Assembly (NCBI GenBank): GCA_002451695.1
Contig: DKDC01000031.1
Span: 137,673-201,672, forward strand
DNA from: Prevotellaceae bacterium UBA6858
GTDB lineage: Bacteria > Bacteroidota > Bacteroidia > Bacteroidales > Bacteroidaceae
Direction of reading: 5' to 3'
DNA length: 64,000 bases
Shown: positions 37,501 through 45,896 of the stretch, in pieces
Numbering within the stretch: position 1 is the first letter of the stretch
Layout of the letters: every line of letters starts with the position of its first letter
Translations under genes and position numbers: made by a program
Notes under the pieces: model-generated
Seen by the model: the letters and a program-made list of their open reading frames with translations, nothing else
Databases searched by the model: none
Told to the model about the DNA's origin: nothing

Positions 37501-38495
37501 TTTGCGCAAACTGCGGCGGACGCAAAATCTCCACCCCCTCACAGCTTCTCGCCCTTTCCGAGGACATAGGCAGCGGCTTCGCAAACAGCAACATCAACGT
37601 TGTGCTCGCAAACGACCTCGATATGTCTGAAATTACGGAATACAGGGGTATCGGAACCGAGGCGTTCCCCTTCACCGGCAAATTCGACGGTCAGGGACAC
37701 GTTATCAGCAACCTCGTCATCAACGCTCCCGATGAGAGCTATCAGGGTCTCTTCGGTGTCATCAACAACGGAGCTGAAATCAGAAACGTAACCGTTGACT
37801 CCACCTGCTCAATCACCGCCAACGCATACGCAGCCGGCATAGCGGCCTGCTCAAACGGCACGGGCATCGTCATAATAGAGAACTGCGGCAACGAAGCCGA
37901 CATCACCGTTACAGGCAAGGGCGTTAACGCGGCAGGTATTCTCGGCGTGAACATGGGCAGCAGTGTTATCGTGAGGATTACCAACTGCTACAACACCGGC
38001 GACATAGCCGGCAAGAAAGAGAACGCTGCCATCTGCGGCTGGCTCGGTTCGGCTGCCGAAGTGAACAACTGCTACAGCACAGGAACTATCAAAGGCGTTG
38101 ACGGCGACAAGACATTCGCACGCTTCAACACAGCCCCCACCTACAGCAGGTGCTACGAGACACGCGGCAAGCAGGTAACAGTGGTTACCGATGAGGAAGT
38201 TGCCAACGGCAAGCTCTGCTGGCTGCTCAACAACGAGGTTAGCGGCGGAGAGAACTTCTTCCAGACGCTCGGCACGGACACTCACCCGGTTCTGTTCACC
38301 ACACACCAGAAGGTGTTCGAGGTTAACGGAAACTTCACCAACGATGTTGTAGGCATCAAGGACGCTACAGCCAAACCCGCAAAGGGCGCGGAGCGCATCT
38401 ACTCCGTTGACGGCATGCGTCTGCAAGGCTTGCAGAAGGGCATAAACATCATCCGCAAGGCTGACGGCACTACACAGAAAGTATTCGTGAAATAA
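34566..38495 (+). CDS. Large secreted four-repeat GLUG-type protein with T9SS-like tail
   Basis: A 1309-residue protein: signal peptide (1-24), then four large repeats of about 324 residues, each with a xFDGQGHxI motif and GLUG-like beta-helix turns (FTNIGNEANVTGAG, ITNCYNTGDI, AAICGWVGSG). Repeats 1 and 4 resemble each other most, and 2 and 3 each other, an A-B-B-A order. Repeats are joined by linkers with a CxxC pair: DGVCSYCK (near residue 329), DGVCSFCH (653), DGVCANCGG (977). The last 50 residues (ERIYSVDGMRLQGLQKGINI...VFVK) look like a type IX secretion sorting tail, so it is probably an outer-surface or exported adhesin-like protein. Function is unknown. Confidence 0.8.
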   Translation: MKKLKLSLLSLAMSGLALTGIQAADIVDGVYQITNAGDFVEFANDASNGKPDANAVLTADIDLTGVTWTPIGTELNPYCGTFDGQGHRISNLVINSEEDYQAIFGHIGDGAAFKNLYIDKSCSFTGGAYVGALVASSHNGGTATFTNIGNEANVTGAGANAAAIVGVSMGGSCAFIITNCYNTGDITGGKESAAICGWVGSGSKITNFYNTGKITGVDGTNKLYRNSATASKLFDIEGVQGDSASAEMVASGELAFMLNSYKSEGETVQWWQNIDNGETPDANPVFSPTHGVVYAIGTLHCDGTPSDDISGYSNTNQMTQDDHDYIDGVCSYCKIVVPDFIPKNDSVYEISDAKQLHWFANYVNGLKNVKVYGRLMADIDFSEYTGQGEVIGLGGHDFQGWFDGQGHTVTIAYDTDQQYTSLFKFVKNGTVKNLVTEGTVNTTNKGVAGMVGYMVDSTTVENCISKVVVSCQEEGDVGLGGVVGTGTAGSLVRNCAFLGSIESPAGYGNGAIMCWAKDKTNVRLENCYVNAQLEMSDAGDNNIIARNGATVTNCYYVDANVMKENAGATQIDEALIQNGELCYMLNNRKSDDVVWHQNIDNDGEPDLAPLPFGNSATVYAVGTLNCDGTLAGEGGFSNDPNGSVKTPHDYVDGVCSFCHILDMNYMTPVDGVYEISTPEQLNWFALYNNLGYNTINGKLLADIDFTKYSADSVMIGTDNNDRYETFYGGTFDGQGHTVTLAYNRNDTLGGAALFGICRNATIKNLVTEGTVRAGYMIGGILIKSQGNSVIENCHSSATLTSFREGDATIGGIAAAAENHGVYRNCGFTGSIIAEGGTGNGGLMGYANGGVEVVFENCYVAGTFATAGNSAMICRNSPTLKNCYYVDNGVLDIDTRATEITEDDLTSGALCFMLNNYKNGGKPWTQTLGTDNCPKPVAGGDAVYAIGSLACDGTAASTLTYSNTEGELTQAEHAYGADGVCANCGGRKISTPSQLLALSEDIGSGFANSNINVVLANDLDMSEITEYRGIGTEAFPFTGKFDGQGHVISNLVINAPDESYQGLFGVINNGAEIRNVTVDSTCSITANAYAAGIAACSNGTGIVIIENCGNEADITVTGKGVNAAGILGVNMGSSVIVRITNCYNTGDIAGKKENAAICGWLGSAAEVNNCYSTGTIKGVDGDKTFARFNTAPTYSRCYETRGKQVTVVTDEEVANGKLCWLLNNEVSGGENFFQTLGTDTHPVLFTTHQKVFEVNGNFTNDVVGIKDATAKPAKGAERIYSVDGMRLQGLQKGINIIRKADGTTQKVFVK

Positions 38496-38521
38496 CGCTC
38501 TCATACAACAATTTTCATCAG

Positions 38522-38558
38522 AAGCCGCACCGCGCAAAAGCCGGTGCGGCTTTTTTAT
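38522..38558 (+). terminator. Terminator after the GLUG gene
   Basis: AAGCCGCACCG pairs with CGGTGCGGCTT around 9 bases, followed by TTTTATT. Confidence 0.85.
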
Positions 38559-38599
38559 TGACGCGCCGCCTTGCAGTGTGGAGGCAATGATTTGCAATA

Positions 38600-38957
38600 C
38601 AGTTTAGGCGATAGTACACAGAGTTTAAGCCATACGCCGCACAAACACGTATAAGTCATTCAACCAACAATTTGCGCCGCCGTAGGGGCATATGCAATAC
38701 GCCCTGAATTGCGCCTATATGCGATTTTGTGCCGGCGGTTTGCAGTGCGGTTCATGCGGTGGCGTACAGGGCGTATGCAATACGCCCCTACAAATGGCGC
38801 AAAACCGAAATCTTTTGCTCTTTCCAAAACACCCCGAAAACCACTTCCGATGTAGGAAAAACCACATAGGACGTGGGAAAAATTATGTCTGACGTAATTC
38901 AAATTACATCAGACCTTTTTTCCGCCACTTGCAACGTCTTGAAAAACATATCGTTAT
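38600..38957 (+). repeat. Composite intergenic repeat, copy 8 (forward, full length)
   Basis: A decayed REP-like remnant lies at about 38605-38640. REP 1a is 38682-38706 (GTAGGGGC...GCCCTG) and inverted REP 1b is 38767-38791 (CAGGGCG...CGCCCCTAC), 60 bases apart. The linker, the unit array (about 38842-38914) with GTCTGACGTAATT and AATTACATCAGAC as a perfect hairpin followed by TTTTTT, and the tail to 38957 complete it. The remaining 200 bases before the GH31 gene hold nothing recognisable. Confidence 0.88.
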
Positions 38958-39164
38958 CGTGATTTTTACTTTCCGAGACATTCTTTTGAAACTCAACAGG
39001 TTACGCGATTTTGGCGGCATCCGCACTATCGTTATGGATTTTGCCGAAAAACTATGCGGCAAACAGGATGTCTATTTGCGGTGTATTGGCATTTATCACA
39101 CCATGCCGCACCGGCGGGAACGCAAAACTAATCTTTTTTGTTTCCTTATCCCAAACATAGATAG

Positions 39165-39172
39165 TAACTTTG
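39165..39172 (+). promoter_or_regulatory. -7 box of the GH31 operon
   Basis: TAACTTTG matches TAnnTTTG, 35 bases before the GH31 ATG; TTTG at 39137-39140 is further away than usual (24 bases). Confidence 0.5.
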
Positions 39173-39206
39173 CAGTCAGCATCACAACAAGAAAAAAGCA
39201 TAAGGC

Positions 39207-41747
39207 ATGAAGAGATTTTTCACAGCAATAATGCTCTGTCTGGGCATAACCGCCGCAGGGGCGCAGACAGACTACGACCCCGTGGCAGACCCCGCCGCCG
39301 TAGTTACGTCGGGCAATATGCGCTTCACCGTGCTCACGCCGCAGATGATACGCATACAATACAGTTCGCAAAAGAAGTTCGAGGACCGCGCAACGTTCGG
39401 CATCGTAAACAGGAAGCTGCCAGTGCCGGCTTTCACCACAAAGACGGAAAAAGGCTACCTTTACATCACCACCGAAGCCCTCACGCTGAGATACAAGGTG
39501 GGCAGCGTGCCTTATCCCTCGTTCAAGAACTCCACCAACCTGTGCATAAATTTCGACCTTAACGGACAGAACGTGCTTTGGTATCCCGGAAAGGACGACG
39601 CGCTGAACCTAAAAGGCACCACGCGCACCCTCGACAACTGCATAGGCGACTCCAAGCGCGGGGAACTCGAGAACGGACTTGTTTCGCGCGCAGGCTGGGC
39701 TGTGATTGACGAATCGCCCGCCACCAAACGCGGCGACGGAAGCACTTCTTTCGCCTTTGGCCAAGAGGTGGACGGCATTCCATGGGTGGCAAGCCCGGTT
39801 GACCCCAAGGCATACGACTGGTATTTCATGGGCTACGGACACGACTACAAAAAGGCAATAAGCGACTACGTTAAGGTGGGCGGGAAAATTCCCCTGCCGC
39901 CCTACTACATTCTCGGCTACTGGTACAGCAAATACCAAAAATACTCCCAGCAGGACTTCATCAACCTCGTGAGGGAAATCGAGGGGAACAACATACCCAT
40001 CGACGTGATGATTTTCGACATGGACTGGCATCTTGACGGCTGGACGGGATGGACGTGGAACAAAGACTTGATTCCCGACCCCGTGGGTCTCATAAAGTAT
40101 ATGCACAACCATAACCTGAAAGTTTCGCTAAACCTCCACCCCGCCGACGGAATAGGCTCACACGAAGACCACTTCGGAGAAATGTGCCAGGACCTCGGCA
40201 TGGACGCGTCCGCAACCAAAAGCATTCCTTGGACGTTGGAGGACTCCTCGTTCTACAAGTCGTTCTTCAAGCGCATAATGCGCGAGCGCGAAAGACAGGG
40301 CGTGGACTTTTGGTGGATTGACTGGCAGCAGACACTCACAAAGCAGTTCGGGCAGGGGCAGCTGGGCAACACTTTCTGGATTAACCACGTTTACTACACC
40401 GATATGCAGAAAAACCGCCCCGGGATGCGCCCCGTGATTTTCCACCGCTGGGGCGGGCTTGGCAGCCACCGCTACCCCATCGGCTTTTCGGGAGACACCC
40501 ACTCCACTTTCGGAACTCTCGGCTTCGAACCCTATTTCACCGCCACCGCCTCCAACGTGGCTTTCGCCTACTGGGGACACGACCTCGGCGGACATCAGTA
40601 CAACATAAAGGACAACAACAATCCCGAACTCTACCTGCGCTGGATGCAGTACGGCGTGTTCTCGCCGCTTTTCCGCACCCATGCCTCGAACCACCCGGAA
40701 CTTGAACGCCGCATCTGGAAATACGACAACTTCCCGCTGCTGCTCGAAACCGTAAACCTGCGCTACGCAATGATGCCCTACATATACACCGCCGCACGCG
40801 AGGCTTACGACACGGGGATTTCCATATGCCGTCCGCTGTACTACGACTTCCCGGAGGAAAACAACGCTTACCGATATGAGGACGAGTATATGTTCGGGAA
40901 CGACATTCTTGTCGCACCTGTCGTTACCGCCGCCGGCGAGGACGGAATGGCAAAACGCAAGGTGTGGCTGCCCGAAGGGCAATGGTTCGACGTATGCCGC
41001 AACCGTCTGGTTGAGGGCGGCACAGAATTTACCGGGAGCTACACGCAGCCCGAAATCCCCTACTTCCTGAAGGCCGGCTCCATACTCGTGAACAACGTGC
41101 ATTTGGGCAACCTCAAGAAAAACGCCGACACTTTGGTCGTGAACGTGGTGCCGGGCGGAGACGGACAGTTCAAACTCTACGAGGATGAGGGCGACACCGA
41201 AGCATATAAGGACGGAGTTTTCGCCACAACCACCTTCTCGCAAACCAGAACGCCCGGCGTAATCACCGTAAGCATAAACCCGCGTGAGGGGTCCTATCCC
41301 GGAATGCCCGAAGCAAGAGCCTACAAGATAAAGGTGCTTGCCGAGGAAAAACCGCAGGAAGTGCTGCTTGGCGAAAACCCTCTCTCCGATGACGAATGGG
41401 CATACGACGAAACGGCAAAGACCGTTACCGTATCAACGGGCAAGGTTTCGTGCGCGGCGCAGTGCACCGTAACAATAAAACGCAACGCCACCGCCATAAA
41501 CACCGTAAGCACGGCGGCGATAACAATGAAATACGACGCCGCGTCGTCAAACATAAGCGTTGACTTGGGGCAGACGCGCAAAAACGCACGCCTCAGCGTG
41601 GTTGACATGAGCGGCGCAGAGGTTGCTTCGGCAAAAGCAGCGAACTCTAAAAGCATTTCGCTGAACCTTGGAAACCTCATGCACAACGCATACCTCTGCC
41701 GCGTGAACGCCGACGGCAACATATCGGCAATGAAAATCCTAAAATAA
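39207..41747 (+). CDS. Secreted GH31 alpha-glucosidase-like enzyme with T9SS-like tail
   Basis: An 846-residue protein with a signal peptide (1-19). The N-terminal beta-sandwich (25-215) is followed by the GH31 barrel: YWYSKYQKYSQQDFINLVREI, PIDVMIFDMDWHLDGWTGWTWN, the nucleophile Asp372 in DFWWIDWQQ and the acid/base Asp430 in GFSGDTHST. The proximal and distal beta domains (about 580-750) and a T9SS-like tail (790-846, ending MKILK) follow. Family members remove terminal alpha-glucose or alpha-xylose; which one is not clear. The SusE/F-like gene begins 6 bases later, so the pair probably handles a glucan outside the cytoplasm. Confidence 0.9.
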   Translation: MKRFFTAIMLCLGITAAGAQTDYDPVADPAAVVTSGNMRFTVLTPQMIRIQYSSQKKFEDRATFGIVNRKLPVPAFTTKTEKGYLYITTEALTLRYKVGSVPYPSFKNSTNLCINFDLNGQNVLWYPGKDDALNLKGTTRTLDNCIGDSKRGELENGLVSRAGWAVIDESPATKRGDGSTSFAFGQEVDGIPWVASPVDPKAYDWYFMGYGHDYKKAISDYVKVGGKIPLPPYYILGYWYSKYQKYSQQDFINLVREIEGNNIPIDVMIFDMDWHLDGWTGWTWNKDLIPDPVGLIKYMHNHNLKVSLNLHPADGIGSHEDHFGEMCQDLGMDASATKSIPWTLEDSSFYKSFFKRIMRERERQGVDFWWIDWQQTLTKQFGQGQLGNTFWINHVYYTDMQKNRPGMRPVIFHRWGGLGSHRYPIGFSGDTHSTFGTLGFEPYFTATASNVAFAYWGHDLGGHQYNIKDNNNPELYLRWMQYGVFSPLFRTHASNHPELERRIWKYDNFPLLLETVNLRYAMMPYIYTAAREAYDTGISICRPLYYDFPEENNAYRYEDEYMFGNDILVAPVVTAAGEDGMAKRKVWLPEGQWFDVCRNRLVEGGTEFTGSYTQPEIPYFLKAGSILVNNVHLGNLKKNADTLVVNVVPGGDGQFKLYEDEGDTEAYKDGVFATTTFSQTRTPGVITVSINPREGSYPGMPEARAYKIKVLAEEKPQEVLLGENPLSDDEWAYDETAKTVTVSTGKVSCAAQCTVTIKRNATAINTVSTAAITMKYDAASSNISVDLGQTRKNARLSVVDMSGAEVASAKAANSKSISLNLGNLMHNAYLCRVNADGNISAMKILK

Positions 41748-41753
41748 CAGACG

Positions 41754-42731
41754 ATGAAAGCAATGGCATACAAACATTATATCGCTGCGGGCGCGATGAT
41801 GCTCGCCCTTGCGGCAAACGCGCAAAGCGAACTTTGGATAACAGGCAGCGCAGTGCCGGGAGGCGTGCAAAAACTCGAAAAAAGGCAGGACAACACATTC
41901 AAGTTTGCCGGTTCGCTGAACCGTGGCGTGCTTAAAGTCATAACAACCGAGGAAATCGGCAAATCCACGCAATACCTGTCTCCGCGCCTTGAGGACGCAT
42001 ATATAGTGAACAACGGCGAGGGATACACAACCACTTCCGACTCCACGCGGCGCGGTTGGGTCGTGCCTTTTCAGGAGGACTTTTTCCGCTTCACCATAGA
42101 CCCGTCCAACAACACGCTCACCGGCGAGCTGTTCGTGCCTTGGAAGGAGATGTTCATCGCAGGAGGGGCTGCGGAATGCGGATGGAATTCGTTCCAGATG
42201 CTCGAAATGACACAGGACGAGAACGATCCGTGCGTGTGGACTTGGACAGGGGAACTCAAAAACCGCACTGAAAACGAGGAGTCCAAGCGTTTCAAACTTC
42301 TGGGACAGGACAACTGGGACCCCAAAAGCCTCCACCCTTACGTGCAGGACGAAAGCGTGCTGAAGTCAACGCAGCTGAAAACCGGCGGAGCTGACAACAA
42401 ATGGTCTATTGGGGACGACGGCATCTACCGCATCACGGTAAATGTGTTCCGCGAGACTTTCAAGGCAGAATACCTCGGCAACAACTCGCGCCCCTCCGTA
42501 ACCGGCATGGAAAGCGCGGCGACAGAGGGGATAAGCATTGCCACTGACGGCAGAAGCCTTCGCGCAAAATGCGTGGAGAGAATGAAAGTGGAGATATACT
42601 CCCCCGACGGCGCAGTGGTTGCAAAGGCAAGCGGCAAAACCGTGAGCCACCACTTCACCACCCCGGGCGTTTACATCGTGAAAGCCGCCACAAAACACAA
42701 GACCGTATCGAGGAAAATCGTGATAAAATAG
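41754..42731 (+). CDS. SusE/SusF-like carbohydrate-binding secreted protein with T9SS-like tail
   Basis: A 325-residue protein with a signal peptide (1-23, ending ANAQ). Two beta-sandwich modules of the SusE/F type are suggested: ELWITGSAVPGGVQKLEK...FKFAGSLNRGVLKVIT and RFKLLGQDNWDPKS...YRITVNVFRETFKAEYLG. The end (GISIATDGRSLRAKCVERMKVEIY...KIVIK) is a T9SS-like sorting tail rather than the lipoprotein form known for SusE/F. It probably binds the glucan that the preceding GH31 enzyme cuts. No SusC/SusD gene is in the window. Confidence 0.7.
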   Translation: MKAMAYKHYIAAGAMMLALAANAQSELWITGSAVPGGVQKLEKRQDNTFKFAGSLNRGVLKVITTEEIGKSTQYLSPRLEDAYIVNNGEGYTTTSDSTRRGWVVPFQEDFFRFTIDPSNNTLTGELFVPWKEMFIAGGAAECGWNSFQMLEMTQDENDPCVWTWTGELKNRTENEESKRFKLLGQDNWDPKSLHPYVQDESVLKSTQLKTGGADNKWSIGDDGIYRITVNVFRETFKAEYLGNNSRPSVTGMESAATEGISIATDGRSLRAKCVERMKVEIYSPDGAVVAKASGKTVSHHFTTPGVYIVKAATKHKTVSRKIVIK

Positions 42732-42837
42732 GTTTACCGTATTATGCAGCAGAAACATTATGTCTGCGCCGCATAATTAATTTCACGTCCGCAAAGACAC
42801 GCCGTTTTAATCACGTGTGTTTTTGCGGACAATACGT

Positions 42838-43156
42838 TTAGGGCGTACAGATGTGTGCAATACACAACAAACCAATAAAATGCACCGCCGTAGGGGCGTA
42901 TTGCATACGCCCTGAATGCGTGGGTTTTGCAAAGTGGCGGCAATGGTTTTGCGTGTTCATCGATGCGGTTCACGCAATGGCGTACAGGGCGTATGCTATA
43001 CGCCCCTACAAAATGGCGCAAAACCAAAGCCGGGAAAACAACATTTGATGTAGGAAAAACTACATAGGACATAGAAAAAATTATATCAGACATAATCCAA
43101 ACTACATCAGACCTTTTTTCCGCGCCTTGCAACCGTCTGAAAAACAAATGCTTACA
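42838..43156 (+). repeat. Composite intergenic repeat, copy 9 (forward, full length)
   Basis: A decayed REP remnant at about 42840-42868, REP 1a at 42890-42914, inverted REP 1b at 42985-43009, the linker with GCGCAAAACC, units at a 21-bp step from about 43042 (centres AGG in unit 2, CAG in units 3 and 4) ending CATCAGACCTTTTTT, and the tail GAAAAACAAATGCTTACA. Bases 43157-43310 hold nothing recognisable. Confidence 0.88.
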
Positions 43157-43313
43157 GCACAACCTTAAAACAAGGCAATTGTCTGAAAACCAGCACTATA
43201 TAATTCCTGTCGCATCTTCGGGAAATCGCAGGACAAACCTCTCTTTGCATCAGTAGGGGAACACGCAAACCAAATGATTTTTTCGGAGGCTGATAAAAAA
43301 ATCCAGCATTTTC

Positions 43314-43344
43314 TTTGCCGCCATGAAAAAAACATATACTTTTG
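43314..43344 (+). promoter_or_regulatory. Promoter of the ytr-like efflux operon
   Basis: TTTG (43314-43317) and TACTTTTG (43337-43344) with exactly 19 bases between, a full consensus match. Confidence 0.78.
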
Positions 43345-43345
43345 C

Positions 43346-43369
43346 AGTGTACTAATAATGTATTACACT
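43346..43369. promoter_or_regulatory. Palindromic operator, probably for the operon's own GntR/YtrA repressor
   Basis: A 24-bp inverted repeat with arms AGTGTA and TACACT and an A/T-rich centre begins one base after the -7 box, so it covers the expected transcription start. The only regulator gene of the operon (45893-46267) encodes a GntR/YtrA-type protein, and this class binds such short palindromes. Confidence 0.7.
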
Positions 43370-43383
43370 AAAACAGTATAACA

Positions 43384-44241
43384 ATGACAGAGATCAACAA
43401 TGTGTCGTTCGGTTATCCGGGACACGGCAACCTTTACGAGAACTTGGATTTCTCCCTGCCACAGGGCAACATCTACGGTCTGCTCGGGCGCAACGGTTCG
43501 GGCAAGTCAACCCTGCTCTACCTCATAGCAGGCCTGCTGCGCCCGCGAAAGGGCAGCGTCCTCTTCATGGGCGACAACACAATAAAACGCGAGCCAAAGA
43601 CTTTGAGCAACATGTTCATCCTGCCCGAGGAGTTCTCGCTCCCGAAATGCAACTTCATGAAATACGTAAGGCGTTACGCTCCGTTCTACCCCCGCTTCAG
43701 CGAGGAGACGCTCAAGGTCTGTCTTGCCGAGTTTGATATGCCATACGACATGCCCATGGGCGAACTGTCGATGGGCAACAAAAAGAAGGCATACGTCTGC
43801 TTCGCGCTTGCAACCAACGTCAGCCTGCTGCTTTTGGACGAACCTACAAACGGCTTGGACATCCCCTCGAAGGTGCAGTTCCGCAGAGCCATATCAAAGA
43901 CAATGAACGATGACAAGAGCGTGATAATATCCACCCATCAGGTGAGGGACATAGACACCCTGCTCGACCACCTTATTATAATTGACAACGGAAGGCTCAT
44001 GCTCAACACCTCGACCGAAGAGATAACGCGCCGCTACGCTTTTGAGGAGCGCGAAATGGGGGCGGCTGTTGACGACGCCATATATGTGCAGCGTTCCGTG
44101 GGCGGCAACAAGGTGATTTTGGAGAACAAGACCGGCATTGACACGCCGCTCGACCTTGAAATGCTGTTCACCGCCACCGTTGAAGGCAAAATATCCATTC
44201 AGGACACAGGGAACGACAACGAAAAAGACGAAGAGCAATGA
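43384..44241 (+). CDS. ABC transporter ATP-binding protein (YtrB-like)
   Basis: A 285-residue ATPase: Walker A GLLGRNGSGKST, Q-loop equivalent MFILPEEFSLP, signature LSMGNKKKAYVCFAL (a variant of LSGGQ with MGN), Walker B LLLLDEPTNGLD and the His in STHQVRDIDTLLD. It is the first gene of a nine-gene operon; the next gene overlaps its stop by 4 bases. It should energise the two membrane proteins that follow. The substrate is unknown. Confidence 0.88.
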   Translation: MTEINNVSFGYPGHGNLYENLDFSLPQGNIYGLLGRNGSGKSTLLYLIAGLLRPRKGSVLFMGDNTIKREPKTLSNMFILPEEFSLPKCNFMKYVRRYAPFYPRFSEETLKVCLAEFDMPYDMPMGELSMGNKKKAYVCFALATNVSLLLLDEPTNGLDIPSKVQFRRAISKTMNDDKSVIISTHQVRDIDTLLDHLIIIDNGRLMLNTSTEEITRRYAFEEREMGAAVDDAIYVQRSVGGNKVILENKTGIDTPLDLEMLFTATVEGKISIQDTGNDNEKDEEQ

Positions 44242-45068
44242 AAACCATAAACCCCTCAAACACATTCTCGGGCAGCCGTTTTGCGCAGGTGCTCAGATGC
44301 GGCTTCCTGTCAAAGGAGTTCCGCCTGTGCCTCATGGTCATGGGGATTATGTACCTGCTTTTTCTTTTCACGAATATATTGAACACACGGGAGCCTTACT
44401 ACATTTTTCTGGATTTGAGCGGCTTTCTGTTCATAACCTTGGCTTTGGGATCAACATTGGGCGCATCGCTTTTCGCAGCCAGCCTATCCGACAAAGGCAG
44501 CCGCATAAGCCACATAATGCTCCCCGCCACAAACGCGGAGAAGTTTCTCGCCCGCCTCGTGGTGGTTTTATGCGGAACAATAGTGGCATCGTTTGCAGCC
44601 TACCTCGTGCTGTCTGCGATATTGGCGGTTTTAAGCGTGTTTTCGCCCGCAACGCCTGTCGGGGCAAGCTTCAATCCGTTCACCAACATTAACATACACT
44701 TTTACGGAATACCGGACGAAAAGGAAATGCTAATGTTCACAAGTGCTTTCATGTTCGTGCTGATGGTGTTTTCGATATACCTGCTCGGCGGGATGCTGTG
44801 GAAAAAGAAAAGCTGGTTCATTACATCGCTGATTATACTGCCGTTCCTCATGGCGGTAACAAACGTTGAAGGACTGCGAATACTGCGGAGCGTAATGATA
44901 CGCTATGATTCCGAAACGGCGATGACATCCGACTTTTTATTTGACATTGCCGTAATGGCGGCAGTGGTGCTGCTCAATTTCTGGCTCACGTGGAGAATGT
45001 TCAAACGTATGCAGGCCGTGCGCCCCACGTTCACGAGTTTCATGCGCGGACTGTGCCGAAAATTATAA
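44238..45068 (+). CDS. ABC-2-like membrane permease, first paralogue
   Basis: A 276-residue protein with about six membrane helices (LMVMGIMYLLFLFTNIL, LFITLALGSTLGASLFAA, VVVLCGTIVASFAAYLVLSAILAV, FMFVLMVFSIYLLGGML and others). The sequence SHIMLPATNAEKFLARLV is shared almost word for word with the next gene (SEVMLPANASEKFLSRII), so the two are paralogues and probably form a heterodimeric channel. The ATG overlaps the ATPase stop (ATGA). Confidence 0.8.
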   Translation: MKTINPSNTFSGSRFAQVLRCGFLSKEFRLCLMVMGIMYLLFLFTNILNTREPYYIFLDLSGFLFITLALGSTLGASLFAASLSDKGSRISHIMLPATNAEKFLARLVVVLCGTIVASFAAYLVLSAILAVLSVFSPATPVGASFNPFTNINIHFYGIPDEKEMLMFTSAFMFVLMVFSIYLLGGMLWKKKSWFITSLIILPFLMAVTNVEGLRILRSVMIRYDSETAMTSDFLFDIAVMAAVVLLNFWLTWRMFKRMQAVRPTFTSFMRGLCRKL

Positions 45069-45080
45069 AAAGACTGAACC

Positions 45081-45896
45081 ATGACTACCCTTAAACAGAC
45101 AAACAAATTCTCAATGCAGCGGTTCTCACTCATACTGCGATACACTTTGCGCTCCAAGGCGTGCATCCACAGCGCGGCAATATCGGCGGCAATTCTGTCG
45201 CTTTCACTGATGATTGCCCTAAACAGCAACACAGGATATTGGGGAATGGAACACTTCATGGCACTCAATTCCCTGCGTCTCGCCATAACGCAAGTTGTCG
45301 TGTTTTCGGCACTGCTTTCCGCATCGCAGACATTTGCGGGACTGGGGAAAAAGAAAAACTGCATAAGCGAGGTTATGCTCCCCGCCAATGCGTCCGAAAA
45401 ATTCCTTTCACGCATTATAATATGTATCGCCACCTCTGTTGTGGTTACATTGGCAATGTATCTCACTGCTTTTGGAATATTGGTAGCCCTAAGCAAGGCG
45501 GCAAACGAAATGCACTTCATAACCAATAGTGCCGCAGCGCAGCACGACCCTCTTTTGGGAATTTACACCGGCAGGGGCTACGACCCTTTCTTCGACACTT
45601 TCAGGTTCGGCTGGAGTGAAATGGCTGGTATAATGGCAGGATTGTCAATATTCGCGCTCGGCGGAACGGTGTGGAAAGAAAAGGCATTAATAATAATGCC
45701 GGTAATATCGCTTTTCCTAATAAGTGCGGCGGATCACCTGTGCATAGGCAACACGGCGTTCTTTATTATCGACATTTTCATTACAACAACGTGCTGGTGG
45801 CTTACATGGCGTATGTACTCACGTATGCAGTGCAGCCCAATCAAGATTTCATTCCTCTGGCATTTGGCAAAAAACAAAATCCTTAGCAAATCATGA
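45081..45896 (+). CDS. ABC-2-like membrane permease, second paralogue
   Basis: A 271-residue membrane protein with about six helices and the EVMLPANASEKFLSRI segment shared with the previous gene. GWSEMAGIMAGLSIFALGGTVWKEKALIIMPVI mirrors the paralogue's late helices. The regulator gene overlaps its stop by 4 bases, so translation of repressor and permease is likely linked. Confidence 0.8.
   Translation: MTTLKQTNKFSMQRFSLILRYTLRSKACIHSAAISAAILSLSLMIALNSNTGYWGMEHFMALNSLRLAITQVVVFSALLSASQTFAGLGKKKNCISEVMLPANASEKFLSRIIICIATSVVVTLAMYLTAFGILVALSKAANEMHFITNSAAAQHDPLLGIYTGRGYDPFFDTFRFGWSEMAGIMAGLSIFALGGTVWKEKALIIMPVISLFLISAADHLCIGNTAFFIIDIFITTTCWWLTWRMYSRMQCSPIKISFLWHLAKNKILSKS

Noticed and set aside
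34635..38330. CRISPR-like or tandem DNA repeat in the GLUG gene
   Set aside because: The repetition is at protein level within one open frame; DNA identity between units is moderate and the period is about 970 bases.
44138..44692. A 184-codon frame overlapping the YtrB-like ATPase and permease
   Set aside because: Both overlapped genes are clear members of transporter families with coupled start and stop codons; this frame is a shadow.
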